From Peribacillus simplex (GTDB taxonomy: Bacteria > Bacillota > Bacilli > Bacillales > DSM-1321), in assembly GCF_030123325.1 (NCBI RefSeq), contig NZ_CP126106.1:5050001-5114000 (forward strand): 64,000 nt of DNA. Direction: 5' to 3'. Of this stretch, positions 48,474 to 57,029 are shown one piece after another; position 1 is the first letter of the stretch, and every line of letters begins with the position of its first letter. The notes below the pieces were generated by a model. It was not told where the DNA came from. It worked only from the letters and a program-made list of their open reading frames with translations, and ran no database searches. A program made the translations under genes and the position numbers.

Positions 48474-49394
48474 ATGTCAAAAGAGCTTTCCTATACGATC
48501 GAGGAAGTGTCACAGCTTTTAAAGGTATCTAAATTGACAATTTATGATCTTGTTAAAAAAGGGGAACTCCCAGTATTCCGTGTGGGAAGGCAGATGAGAA
48601 TGGATGCAACAGACTTGGAGCTGTATATTAATAACCATAAGTCCAGTACATCCCCCGTTGCCGAACCCCCTGGAAACGAAGTGAAGGATTCCCTTACCCT
48701 TGTCATAAGCGGGCAAGACATGGTGTTAGATATACTGGGGCAGCACATTCAGAAGCACTCCAGCTATAAAACACTGCGATCTAACACAGGAAGTCTAAGC
48801 GGTCTTATATCCATGTACAATGGGGATTCCGACATCGTTAGTTTGCATATGTTCGATGGAGATACTGGGGAATATAATCTTCCTTATATAAAAAAAATTT
48901 TGGTCGGTTATCCTTATATTTTACTTAATCTAGTTTCAAGGAAAGCTGGTTTGTATGTTAAAAAGGGAAATCCCTTCGGCCTCACCAATTGGACTGATTT
49001 AAAACATAAAGACTTGGCCATCATCAATCGGGAAAGAGGATCGGGAGCACGGATTCTTCTTGATGAGCAGCTCAGGATTCACAGAATATCTTCTAAAGAT
49101 CTTAAGGGATATGCAAACGAAGAGACCAACCACTTAAGTGTGGCTTCAGCGGTTTCTGCGGGGAAAGCGGATGTGGGTGTGGGAATTGAAAAAGCTGCAA
49201 AAATCGTTGGAGTTGACTTTGTTCCATTAATTACAGAACGTTATGACCTTGTTATGTTAAAATCTCCGAAAAACGAAGAGCTCATAAACGTCGTTAAGCG
49301 GATTTTATCATCGAATCCATTTCAAGCTGAAATCAACGCTTTAGGCGATTATGATATTTCTCAGACAGGCTCTATCATTTACGAGACATATTAA
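48474..49394 (+). CDS. HTH (excisionase-type) regulator with periplasmic-binding-like effector domain
   Basis: 306 residues from the ATG at 48474, six bases after GGAGGG; ATG at 48468 abuts the ribosome site. Residues 4-55 form a MerR/excisionase-type HTH (YTIEEVSQLLKVSKLTIYDL, then KKGELPVFRVGRQMR). From about 75 on there is a PBP-like domain (PF12727 type) as used for molybdate/tungstate sensing: SGQDMVLDILGQHI, NRERGSGARILLDEQL (about 178-193) and SAVSAGKADVGVGIEKAAK (about 220-238). Divergent to modA, hence its probable regulator. Confidence 0.88.
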   Translation: MSKELSYTIEEVSQLLKVSKLTIYDLVKKGELPVFRVGRQMRMDATDLELYINNHKSSTSPVAEPPGNEVKDSLTLVISGQDMVLDILGQHIQKHSSYKTLRSNTGSLSGLISMYNGDSDIVSLHMFDGDTGEYNLPYIKKILVGYPYILLNLVSRKAGLYVKKGNPFGLTNWTDLKHKDLAIINRERGSGARILLDEQLRIHRISSKDLKGYANEETNHLSVASAVSAGKADVGVGIEKAAKIVGVDFVPLITERYDLVMLKSPKNEELINVVKRILSSNPFQAEINALGDYDISQTGSIIYETY

Positions 49395-49432
49395 ACAGGA
49401 AGGCTACTGATTCGTCAGCCTTCCTGTTTCGT
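49393..49432 (+). terminator. Terminator overlapping the stop of the HTH-PBP regulator
   Basis: AAACAGGAAGGCT and AGCCTTCCTGTTT pair over 13 bp with an 11-nt loop. The stem begins in the TAA stop codon. The gap from here to 49567 shows nothing further. Confidence 0.75.
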
Positions 49433-49567
49433 ATGCATCAAGCCATGGTCAATGACTTCAAATGGTTCCAATTGAAGCCACCCTGCTTTGAATGCCTTTT
49501 TTCGCGTTCTTCTGTTCATGCAATTCCAAAAAGAAGACTAGCTTACTTACGGGGAACACAATACATC

Positions 49568-50734
49568 TCAGCTATATAGGAGTTTGGGCTGCCGGGCTAG
49601 ATAGGAAGGCGTACCATTTTGATTAAGGTTAAGGATCAATTTCATGACCTCCACTATTCCCTCAGGTTTCTCCAACTCTATTTCCTTATGATAGGATTCT
49701 ATGGATGTGCTCCATTTTTTCATTTTTTTCTGATCTTTTAATATACTCCGCAATTGTTTTTCAAAAGGCGTTTTCTGATTAAGTTTAAATACAAGACCTT
49801 GTTGTTTTAAATACTGCAGATTAATTTCCTCCTGCCCAGGAAGCCTGGAGTGAACAAAAATGGGAAGCCTTTTTCGCAATGCTTCGCTAATCGTGACACC
49901 GCCGGGTTTCGTAACGATCGCGTCAACTTCTTCATAAAGCCTATTCATTTCAGTCCTTGATGAGATATAAGGCAATGGTTTGATATGAGGTAAGTTCCAT
50001 GTTTCGATTTCTTCATACAGCTTGTTGTTATTTCCGCAAAGGACTAAATAATCAAAGTCGGTTGAAGTCTTTAACTCATCACCTAAGTTCAAAATCCCTC
50101 CCAGACCGCTATTTCCTCCGGATATCAAAATTTTGGGCCGTTCTGTGTTTTTTTGAATAGAAGCATTTCTAGTGATTTCCTCGTGCACGGGAATGCCAGT
50201 GACCATCATCGTTTGTTTTGGTATTTGACGCTTGCTCATCAGCTTTTCTTTCACTTCTTGGCTAGGAAGAAAGTGGGCATCTATCCCTTCGCTTCCCCAC
50301 ACATTATTAATGAAAAAGTCCGTGTACACGTTTATTACCGGTGTGCTGCACTTCCCTTTCATCTTTAGCTGGCTCAAAAGATAGGAAGGGAAACCATGTG
50401 TGCACACAATTAAATCAGGCTCTTCCTCTGCTATCAATTGTTCCAGCTTATTCATGAATAATTGCTGATACCATTTAAATATCCGTTCCTTTGAGGAGTG
50501 TACATAAAACAGATTCTTATAGGCAAGATTATAGGTTTCCGGCGCATAACGGATCCATGTTAGATAACTGCTTGCGATGATTTTTTCTAGAGAAGTATTG
50601 GTATAACTGATTAGATCGATTTTTTTATAAGTAATCCCATTTGAATGCTTTTTTAACATATCCATTAATGCCTCTGCAACTTGATGATGCCCCGATTGCA
50701 TTCGAAAGAGAGGTAAAAACAAAACCTTCTTCAT
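49568..50734 (-). CDS. UgtP/MGDG-synthase-like glycosyltransferase
   Basis: 388 residues from the ATG at 50734 (AGGAG, 9-bp spacing); ATG at 50743 abuts the ribosome site. GT28 family: an N-terminal MGDG_synth lobe (FLPLFRMQSGHHQVAEALMD in two parts, VCTHGFPSYLLSQLK, VYTDFFINNVWGSEGID) and a C-terminal UDP-sugar lobe (ISGGNSGLGGI near 204-214, VTKPGGVTISEALRKRLPIF near 280-299). It likely adds glucose to diacylglycerol or a related lipid at the membrane, though a UDP-GlcNAc transferase role cannot be excluded. It is the last gene of a pda-dedA-ugtP-like operon. Confidence 0.87.
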   Translation of the reverse strand: MKKVLFLPLFRMQSGHHQVAEALMDMLKKHSNGITYKKIDLISYTNTSLEKIIASSYLTWIRYAPETYNLAYKNLFYVHSSKERIFKWYQQLFMNKLEQLIAEEEPDLIVCTHGFPSYLLSQLKMKGKCSTPVINVYTDFFINNVWGSEGIDAHFLPSQEVKEKLMSKRQIPKQTMMVTGIPVHEEITRNASIQKNTERPKILISGGNSGLGGILNLGDELKTSTDFDYLVLCGNNNKLYEEIETWNLPHIKPLPYISSRTEMNRLYEEVDAIVTKPGGVTISEALRKRLPIFVHSRLPGQEEINLQYLKQQGLVFKLNQKTPFEKQLRSILKDQKKMKKWSTSIESYHKEIELEKPEGIVEVMKLILNLNQNGTPSYLARQPKLLYS

Positions 50735-50864
50735 ATGTGTCATCTCCTAAGAAATCATTCTGAAAATACGAAAATATATAGCTCATGATATCTTCCTCTA
50801 AAAATATCGTTGAACAAATCCTTTAATGAATTTCATTTCGAACGGTTTATAAAAAGGAGCCGAC

Positions 50865-51464
50865 TCAACTTTTGGACATTTGTTTTCTCTTTTTCATGTA
50901 TTTGATAGTAACATATAGTACAAAAATAACTAAAAATACAATACCTAAATATGGAACATATTTAGGATTAACATTAAAAGCATCCCCCACATAATAACCG
51001 GCCACTATAAAAGGAACGGTCCAGAGTATGGTGCCAAATAGGGAAAAAAGGAAGTATTTCCGAAAGGGTATGGATGAGATCCCTGCAAAATATGGACTAA
51101 TTTGTCTTATTCCCGGAATGTAAAATCCCAATACCAATGTTTTTTGTGCATTATCCGTATAGTTTTTCTTTGCTTTCTCCCAGCGTTCACTCGTAATCCC
51201 AATGAATCTTCCATATTTATTTATAAATGGATACCCCACATATTTTCCGCATGCATAAGCTGCAAGCATTCCGATAAAGGCGCCGAGAATTGCACACAGC
51301 ATTGCCAAACCCAGTGAGAGCTTACCTTGGACAGCCAACACCCCGATTAGGAATAGAAGTGATTCTTCTGGAGCAGGCACTCCCACAATGCCGAAGAATA
51401 AAAAAAGAAAAATGATCAGGTATCCATATGAATCAATAAAATGTAAAAGCGTATCTATATTCAT
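50865..51464 (-). CDS. DedA-family membrane protein
   Basis: 199 residues with about five hydrophobic segments. DedA/SNARE-associated hallmarks: VGVPAPEESLLFLIG (about 27-41) and the re-entrant-loop region GFYIPGIRQISPYFAGISS (about 113-131) followed by FRKYFLFSLFGTILWTVPFI. DedA proteins act as lipid-carrier flippases (undecaprenyl phosphate or phosphatidylethanolamine). Position between a polysaccharide deacetylase and a glycolipid synthase fits an envelope role. It lies 17 bp after the deacetylase gene. Confidence 0.92.
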   Translation of the reverse strand: MNIDTLLHFIDSYGYLIIFLFLFFGIVGVPAPEESLLFLIGVLAVQGKLSLGLAMLCAILGAFIGMLAAYACGKYVGYPFINKYGRFIGITSERWEKAKKNYTDNAQKTLVLGFYIPGIRQISPYFAGISSIPFRKYFLFSLFGTILWTVPFIVAGYYVGDAFNVNPKYVPYLGIVFLVIFVLYVTIKYMKKRKQMSKS

Positions 51465-51481
51465 AATACCCCCAGAATTAG

Positions 51482-52183
51482 TTATAAGTCTTTTAAAGAA
51501 ATGAAGTGTGTTCCTTTTTCCTTACTTTCCTGCAGGTAAATTTTTAACATTTCAATCATATGGCCTGGTGCCTCTTTATCCGCCCCCAAAGTTTCACCAC
51601 AGTCATGAAGCAACAGGATGGAACCTTCCGTCGAAGTGCTTCGCAGTTGATCAAGCAAAGTATTTTTGCAATTTTCGGCCTTCCAATCCCCGAAAATGCC
51701 GGACCACATTATCACTCTATATTTCTTACTGAAAAGTGGCGTGAATAGATTAAAATGGCCCCATGGCGGTCTATAAAAAACAACCTTTTCATTCGTACAT
51801 TCACTTATCGCCTTTTCAGTCATTTCCAACTGCTTCCGCAGATGGATTGGTGATAGCACCCAACTTGAAACATGATGGAAATGATGGATACCGATAGTAT
51901 GTCCCTCTTCATGCATTCTTTTAATAATCTCAGGATTGCTTTTCACTTTACTGCCAACAACAAAAAATGTGGCCTTTATCTCATACTCTTTTAAAAGATC
52001 AAGCAATTTTATCGTATATTCAGGGTTTGGGCCATCATCGAAAGTTAGCGCAATCCCATGATTCGAATTGATTTTTTTGGTTATTCCCAGACTGCATACA
52101 CGAATAACCACCGTTGGGATAATCGTATAAAAGATTAATAGCAATAATAAAATAATAAAACTAATCAGCCATATATGCATCAC
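51482..52183 (-). CDS. Membrane-anchored polysaccharide deacetylase
   Basis: 233 residues with an N-terminal membrane helix (about 4-26), then a NodB domain (CE4). Motif 1 LTFDDGPNPEY (about 46-56), motif 2 HTIGIHHFHH (about 96-105; metal His residues), motif 3 FYRPPWGHFN (about 136-145), and motif 5 with catalytic His in ILLLHDCGE (about 194-202). All metal and acid/base residues are present, so it is probably active on GlcNAc-type polymers or lipid-linked sugars at the outer membrane face. First gene of the three-gene operon. Confidence 0.92.
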   Translation of the reverse strand: MMHIWLISFIILLLLLIFYTIIPTVVIRVCSLGITKKINSNHGIALTFDDGPNPEYTIKLLDLLKEYEIKATFFVVGSKVKSNPEIIKRMHEEGHTIGIHHFHHVSSWVLSPIHLRKQLEMTEKAISECTNEKVVFYRPPWGHFNLFTPLFSKKYRVIMWSGIFGDWKAENCKNTLLDQLRSTSTEGSILLLHDCGETLGADKEAPGHMIEMLKIYLQESKEKGTHFISLKDL

Positions 52184-52424
52184 ACAAAACTATCCTCTCA
52201 TTATTGATATTACCAATACTGATCCTTTCCCTTTATCATAATCATTTACCACAATGCAGCAATGTTAATGCATTCAGGTAATTCATTATAAAACCTCTCC
52301 TTACAATTTAGCATTTTTTTTTCACTATTTTCACTTATCGATTATTTTTTTATTTTTGTAAAGATTCCCAGTCCAATAGCCCGCTTACAGCAAAATCATA
52401 AAACACCCAGACTAAAGAAGAAAA

Positions 52425-53250
52425 CAGTTCTTTTCTTGAAAAGTGTTCAGTTGATTTCAGAAATCCGCTCCCTTTCCGCCGACTGCCTGCCAAGCCTCCT
52501 CACCGCAAGCGGCTGCGGGGTCTTGGCTAGCCAGTTTTTCGGCAGGAGTGTCGCAAATTTCTTCAATTCAATAAGGATTACAGGAAAAAAACATTAAGTA
52601 TAATCTGGTCTTGTCTAATTATCATGGTTCGGGGTGAGAGCATTCCGAACCCCTGTTGTCGGCAAACTATAAGCAAAACCAGTTTGCCTACAGTTCTTTT
52701 CTTGAAAAGTGTTCAGTTGATTTCAGAAATCCGCTCCCTTTCCGCCGACTGCCTGCCAAGCCTCCTCACCGCAAGCGGCTGCGGGGTCTCGACTAGCCAG
52801 TTTTTCGGCAAGAGTGTCGCAAATTTCTTTAATCCAATAAGGATTACAGAAAAAAACATTAAGTATAATCTGGTCTTGTCTAATTATCATGGTTCGGGGT
52901 GAGAGCAGTCCGAACCCCTGTTGTCGGCAAACTCTATGCAAAACCAGTTTGCCTACAGTTTTTTTCTTGAAAAGTGTTCAGTTGATTTCAGAAATCCGCT
53001 CCCTTTCCGCCGACTGCCTGCCAAGCCTCCTCACCGCAAGCGGCTGCGGGGTCTCGACTAGCCAGTTTTTCGGCAGGAGTGTCGCAAATTTCTTTAATCC
53101 AATAAGGATTACAGGAAAAAAACATTAAGTATAATCTGGTCTTGTCTAATTATCATGGTTCGGGGTGAGAGCAGTCCGAACCCCTGTTGTCGGCAACTCT
53201 ATACAAAACCAGTTTGCCTCAACTTTTTCTTGAAAAGTGTTCAGTTGATT
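52425..53250 (-). repeat. Tandem array, subfamily 1: three ~265-bp units plus a truncated fourth
   Basis: Units begin at 52425, 52691 and 52956 (266 and 265 bp apart) and are nearly identical. Each has GAAAAGTGTTCAGTTGATTTC, a ~123-bp GC-rich core (52450-52572, 52716-52838, 52981-53104), ACATTAAGTATAATCTGGTC and a hairpin-forming GGTTCGGGG...CCGAACCCC linker. The fourth stops within the core start at 53244-53252, where sequence switches to the linker of subfamily 2. The preceding 52184-52424 is AT-rich and empty. Confidence 0.88.
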
Positions 53251-53297
53251 TCTTCCATCCAATAAGTTTACCTGCAGATTTTTCAAAAAATATTCCA

Positions 53298-54330
53298 GTT
53301 GATTGGAGCGGGTGTTCGAGACTCCTGCGGGAAATGCGAGTCCAGGGGAGACCCCACAGGCGCAAAGCGCCGAGGAGGCTCCCGGACCGCCCGCGGAAAG
53401 CGAGTGCCTGGAGAGGAAATCAACATTCTATATTATCAAACCCTCAAAAAAACCATTCAGTTCATTCTTCCATCCAATAAGTTTACCTGCAGATTTTTCA
53501 AAAAATATTCCAGTTGATTGGAACGGGTGTTCGAGACTCCTGCGGGAAATGCGCGTACAGGGGAGACCCCACAGGCGCAAAGCGCCGAAGAGGCTCCCGG
53601 ACCGCCCGCGGAAAGCGAGTGCCTGGAGAGGAAATCAACATTCTATATTATCAAACCCTCAAAAAAACCATTCAGTTCATTCTTCCATTCAATAAGTTTA
53701 CCTGCAGATTTTTTAAAAACATTCCTATTGATTGGAACGGAAGGCACGAGACTCCTGCGGGAAATGCGAGTCCAAGGGAGACCCCACAGGCGCAAAGCGC
53801 CGAGGAGGCTCCCGGACCGCCCGCGGAAAGCGAGTGCCTGGAGAGGAAATCAACATTTTATATTATCAAACTTTCAAAATACCATTCAGTTCATTCTTCC
53901 ATCCAATAAGTTTACCGCAGATTTTTCAAAAAATATTCCAGTTGATTGGAGCGGGTGTTCGAGACTCCTGCGGGAAATGCGCGTACAGGGGAGACCCCAC
54001 AGGCGCAAAGCGCCGAGGAGGCTCCCGGACCGCCCGCGGAAAGCGAGTGCCTGGAGAGGAAATCAACATTCTATATTATCAAACCCTCAAAAAACCATTC
54101 AGTTCATTCTTCCATCCAATAAGTTTACCTGCAGATTTTTTTAAATCATTCCAGTTGATTGGAGCGGGTGTTCGAGACTCCTGCGGGAAATGCGCGTACA
54201 GGGGAGACCCCACAGGCGCAAAGCGCCGAGGAGGCTCCCGGACCGCCCGCGGAAAGCGAGTGCCTGGAGAGGAAATCAACATTTTATATTATCAAACCCT
54301 CAAAAAACCATTCAGTTCATTTCTTCAACC
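53298..54330 (+). repeat. Tandem array, subfamily 2: five ~214-bp units
   Basis: Cores at 53298-53424, 53513-53639, 53727-53854, 53941-54067 and 54154-54280 are 127-128 bp, bounded by GTTGATTGGA and GGAAATCAAC (inverted ends GTTGATT/AATCAAC). They carry GGCGC-AAA-GCGCC and CCGCCCGCGG. AT-rich linkers of ~87 bp join them. Frames up to 208 codons cross the array but are products of its repetition and GC-rich cores, not genes. Confidence 0.9.
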
Positions 54331-54370
54331 CAGTTAGGGTTTCATAAAACAGTATTTTATCGACAAACTG

Positions 54371-54397
54371 AAAAAAAACACCCTAAGGGTGTTTTTT
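54371..54397 (-). terminator. Terminator of bioB
   Basis: AAAAAACACCC/GGGTGTTTTTT, 11-bp stem with a TAA loop and T-run in the minus direction, 14 bp after the bioB stop. Confidence 0.88.
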
Positions 54398-54410
54398 CAA
54401 AAAAATCCAA

Positions 54411-55403
54411 TTAAAGAGCGCATTCTTCAATTTCAAATCCCAGGTCTTCGATGATTCCCCAATCCGCTGTGGGTTCTTGACCGGCTGTCGTTAAATAATC
54501 GCCGACGAAGATGGAATTGGCTGCATAAAGCGCCATGGGCTGCATGGAACGGAGATTGACCTCACGACCGCCGGCCAGACGAATTTCTTTGCTCGGATTA
54601 ACGAATCTCATCATCGAAATCAATTTCAGGCATTTAGTGGGGGTCAACTCGGAAGTTCCCTCAAGCGGCGTTCCGTCAATTGCATTGAGAAAATTACAAG
54701 GAATGGAATCTGCATCAAGGCTTCGTAAGGATAGGGCGATTTCCACCGCTTCCTCCTCAGATTCCCCCATACCGAAAATGGCACCAGAACATGGGGACAT
54801 ACCAGCATCCTTCACAGCTTCAACTGTATCTACCCGGTCTTCATATGTATGTGTCGATGTAATTTTGCTGTAGTTTTCCTGTGATGTATTCAAGTTGTGG
54901 TTGTAGCGATGAACGCCCGCTTCCGCCAGTTTGCCGGCATGTTCCTCATTCAGGAAACCTAAACAGCAGCAGATTTTAAGATCCGTCGTTTCGCGGATTT
55001 CCTTTACCGCTTCAATGACATGATCGATTTCCCTGTTGGTCGGACGCCGGCCGGACGCAACGATGCAATAAGTACCCGCTTTGCGACGAATTGATTCTTG
55101 CGCTCCCTCGACAATCTTTTCTTTAGTCAGCCAAGCATATTTATCGATCGGGGCTTCCGAAACGATCGACTGCGAGCAGTAGCCGCAATCTTCGGGACAT
55201 AATCCTGACTTCGTATTGATGATCATATTCAATTTAACCTTTTTCCCATAATGGTGCTTACGTATGAGATAGGCTGCATTCAGAATTTCCAAAACCTCTT
55301 CGTCTGGGGCTTGTACGATGGATAATGCCTCTTCCTCCGTCACTTTATATCCTTTGATAACGTTCTCCGCTAACATCTTCCAATCCCTAACCAATGTTTC
55401 CAA
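54411..55403 (-). CDS. bioB: Biotin synthase
   Basis: 330-residue radical-SAM enzyme that inserts sulfur into dethiobiotin. The radical-SAM cluster motif CPEDCGYCSQS lies near 69-79, and further BioB features are HRYNHNLNTSQENY, GMGESEEEAVEIA and the C-terminal FVGDYLTTAGQEPT. All expected cluster ligands are present. It is divergent from bioY-bioD-bioA, with a BirA box in its promoter region, so it is biotin-repressed. ATG at 55403 lacks a strong ribosome site (GAGGGATTAG), as seen in part of the family. Confidence 0.95.
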   Translation of the reverse strand: METLVRDWKMLAENVIKGYKVTEEEALSIVQAPDEEVLEILNAAYLIRKHHYGKKVKLNMIINTKSGLCPEDCGYCSQSIVSEAPIDKYAWLTKEKIVEGAQESIRRKAGTYCIVASGRRPTNREIDHVIEAVKEIRETTDLKICCCLGFLNEEHAGKLAEAGVHRYNHNLNTSQENYSKITSTHTYEDRVDTVEAVKDAGMSPCSGAIFGMGESEEEAVEIALSLRSLDADSIPCNFLNAIDGTPLEGTSELTPTKCLKLISMMRFVNPSKEIRLAGGREVNLRSMQPMALYAANSIFVGDYLTTAGQEPTADWGIIEDLGFEIEECAL

Positions 55404-55524
55404 ACCTAATCCCTCTTTTCTTTTAATGTTCTATATTCCTTCCCATGAATCTTCCACGATTAATTACCTGAATCCTTGGAACGGATTGGTTCATTTTGCA
55501 CACTCAAGACATAATAAAACTTTT

Positions 55525-55560
55525 AATATGTTAACCTTTAATATTTTAAGTTAACATATT
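55525..55560. promoter_or_regulatory. BirA box upstream of bioB
   Basis: AATATGTTAAC (55525-55535) and GTTAACATATT (55550-55560) are perfect 11-bp arms with a 14-bp spacer, the form of the Bacillus BirA operator. It is 122 bp from the bioB start. Confidence 0.85.
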
Positions 55561-55656
55561 GTTTGAATAATAACATACAAACAAAATATTATTCAATGAT
55601 CTTTTTTCAATATTTTCCTAGTATGCCCTTCAAATCCTAAGAAAGCTGGCACTTTA

Positions 55657-55689
55657 TATGTTAACTAAATATATAAATTAGTTGACATA
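55657..55689. promoter_or_regulatory. BirA box upstream of bioY
   Basis: TATGTTAAC (55657-55665) and GTTGACATA (55681-55689), a 15-bp spacer and one departure from symmetry, 70 bp before the bioY start. It predicts biotin repression of bioY-bioD-bioA. Confidence 0.85.
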
Positions 55690-55758
55690 TAAAATGGGAT
55701 TCAGGCAAACTAATAGTGGGCATTCTGCCAGCCATATCTAAAAAGGAGGTTGAAAACC

Positions 55759-56343
55759 TTGAAGGCAAGGACGATTTCTTATGTGGCCCTTTTTACCGCG
55801 TTAACTGCCATTGGCGCCTTTATTAAGATACCTATCCCTTACATACCATTCACACTGCAAATTCTGGCAGTCTATTTGGCAGGCGCATTATTGGGGCCCC
55901 GGCTTGGGATGCTCAGTCAGTTATGCTATGTCTTGATCGGACTTATCGGGGTGCCCGTGTTTGCTGAAGGCGGGGGATTCGGCTATATATTCAAACCCAC
56001 TTTCGGCTATTTGCTCGGATATATACTTGGAGCCTATGTAAATGGATGGCTGATCAACCGGTTTTCCCTCTCAACGATCCGTTCCATATTCTTTGCTAAT
56101 GCCGCCTCTTTACTGACAGTTTACTTTTTCGGCTGCATCTGGCTGTATGGTGCGATGAAGTGGATTGTGGAGACACCGCTTTCCATCAACCAAACGATTC
56201 TTTACGGCTTCTTATTACCTGTACCCGGTGATTTAATGCTATGCATTCTATGTGCTGTCATCATTCAGCAAGTACGTCCGCGCATTGCAAAATATATAAA
56301 CATAAAGGAGCTGAATCATCCATGGGCCAAGCCTACTTTATAA
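55759..56343 (+). CDS. bioY: Biotin transporter substrate-binding membrane subunit
   Basis: 194 residues from the TTG at 55759, nine bases after AAAGGAGGT; TTG at 55750 overlaps that site. Six membrane helices. BioY features are YVALFTALTAIGAFIKIPIP in the first helix, PFTLQILAVYLAGALLGPRLG (in two parts, about 32-52), GVPVFAEGGGFGYIFKPTFGYLLGY and a C-terminal PGDLMLCILCAVI. It is the S-component of an ECF importer and may work with shared EcfAAT encoded elsewhere. Its end overlaps the bioD start by 22 bp. Confidence 0.93.
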   Translation: MKARTISYVALFTALTAIGAFIKIPIPYIPFTLQILAVYLAGALLGPRLGMLSQLCYVLIGLIGVPVFAEGGGFGYIFKPTFGYLLGYILGAYVNGWLINRFSLSTIRSIFFANAASLLTVYFFGCIWLYGAMKWIVETPLSINQTILYGFLLPVPGDLMLCILCAVIIQQVRPRIAKYINIKELNHPWAKPTL

Positions 56344-57029
56344 CCGGAACTGGCACGGATATTGGAAAGACCATCGTCACGAGTGCACTCTATCTGTCTC
56401 TTCAAACATTGGGAAAAAGCGTCACGATATTCAAGCCATTTCAAACTGGAATCAATGAGGAAAATAATACATACCCGGATATTTCTTGGTTTGAGCAGGA
56501 ACTCGGTGTAAAGGAATCAGGGTTTATCACACTGGAACCCGAAACCTCCCCACATTTGGCGATTAAATTGACTGGAAGTCAAATCGATGAGAAGAAAGTC
56601 GTGGAAAGGGTTCATGAACTTGAGGAAATGTATGACATCGTATTAGTCGAGGGCGCTGGCGGATTGGCTGTGCCGCTCATTGAACGGACGGAAGGTTTCT
56701 ATATGACCGCGGATTTCATAAGGGATTGCGGCATGCCTGTCCTCTTCGTATCCACAAGCGGTTTAGGGGCGATTCATGATGTCGTGACGACCCATTCTTA
56801 TGCCCAGGTCCATGATATAAACGTGAAAACCATTTTGTATAATCATTACCGGCCAGAAGATCGGATTCATCAAGACAATATCGAAACCATCGAAAAGCTG
56901 ACAGGGCTGAATGGCCTCGCCTGCATCCCGACAATGGCCGATGTCAGAAAAGACTTGAGGAACTGCATCCTTGAATTGCTTGGTGATCAAAATTATACCC
57001 AACAACTGAAAGAGGTGTTCAAAGCATGA
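56322..57029 (+). CDS. bioD: Dethiobiotin synthetase
   Basis: 235 residues from the ATG at 56322 (AAAGGAG upstream), well downstream of the first possible in-frame start at 56241. It carboxylates and closes 7,8-diaminopelargonate using ATP. P-loop TGTGTDIGKTIVT (8-20), KPFQTGI (about 39-45), VEGAGGLAVPL (about 110-120) and the C-terminal MADVRKDLRNCILELL are standard. It sits between bioY and bioA with overlaps at both ends (22 bp and 4 bp), so the three are one translationally coupled operon. Confidence 0.93.
   Translation: MGQAYFITGTGTDIGKTIVTSALYLSLQTLGKSVTIFKPFQTGINEENNTYPDISWFEQELGVKESGFITLEPETSPHLAIKLTGSQIDEKKVVERVHELEEMYDIVLVEGAGGLAVPLIERTEGFYMTADFIRDCGMPVLFVSTSGLGAIHDVVTTHSYAQVHDINVKTILYNHYRPEDRIHQDNIETIEKLTGLNGLACIPTMADVRKDLRNCILELLGDQNYTQQLKEVFKA

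Noticed and set aside
52425..54330. Insertion sequence or integrated element
   Set aside because: No transposase or integrase frame, no target duplication could be defined by eye, and the content is purely tandem repeat.
53187..54347. Plus-strand frames of up to 208 codons in the 214-bp array
   Set aside because: Low-complexity translations repeated with the array and open in several frames; no start signals.
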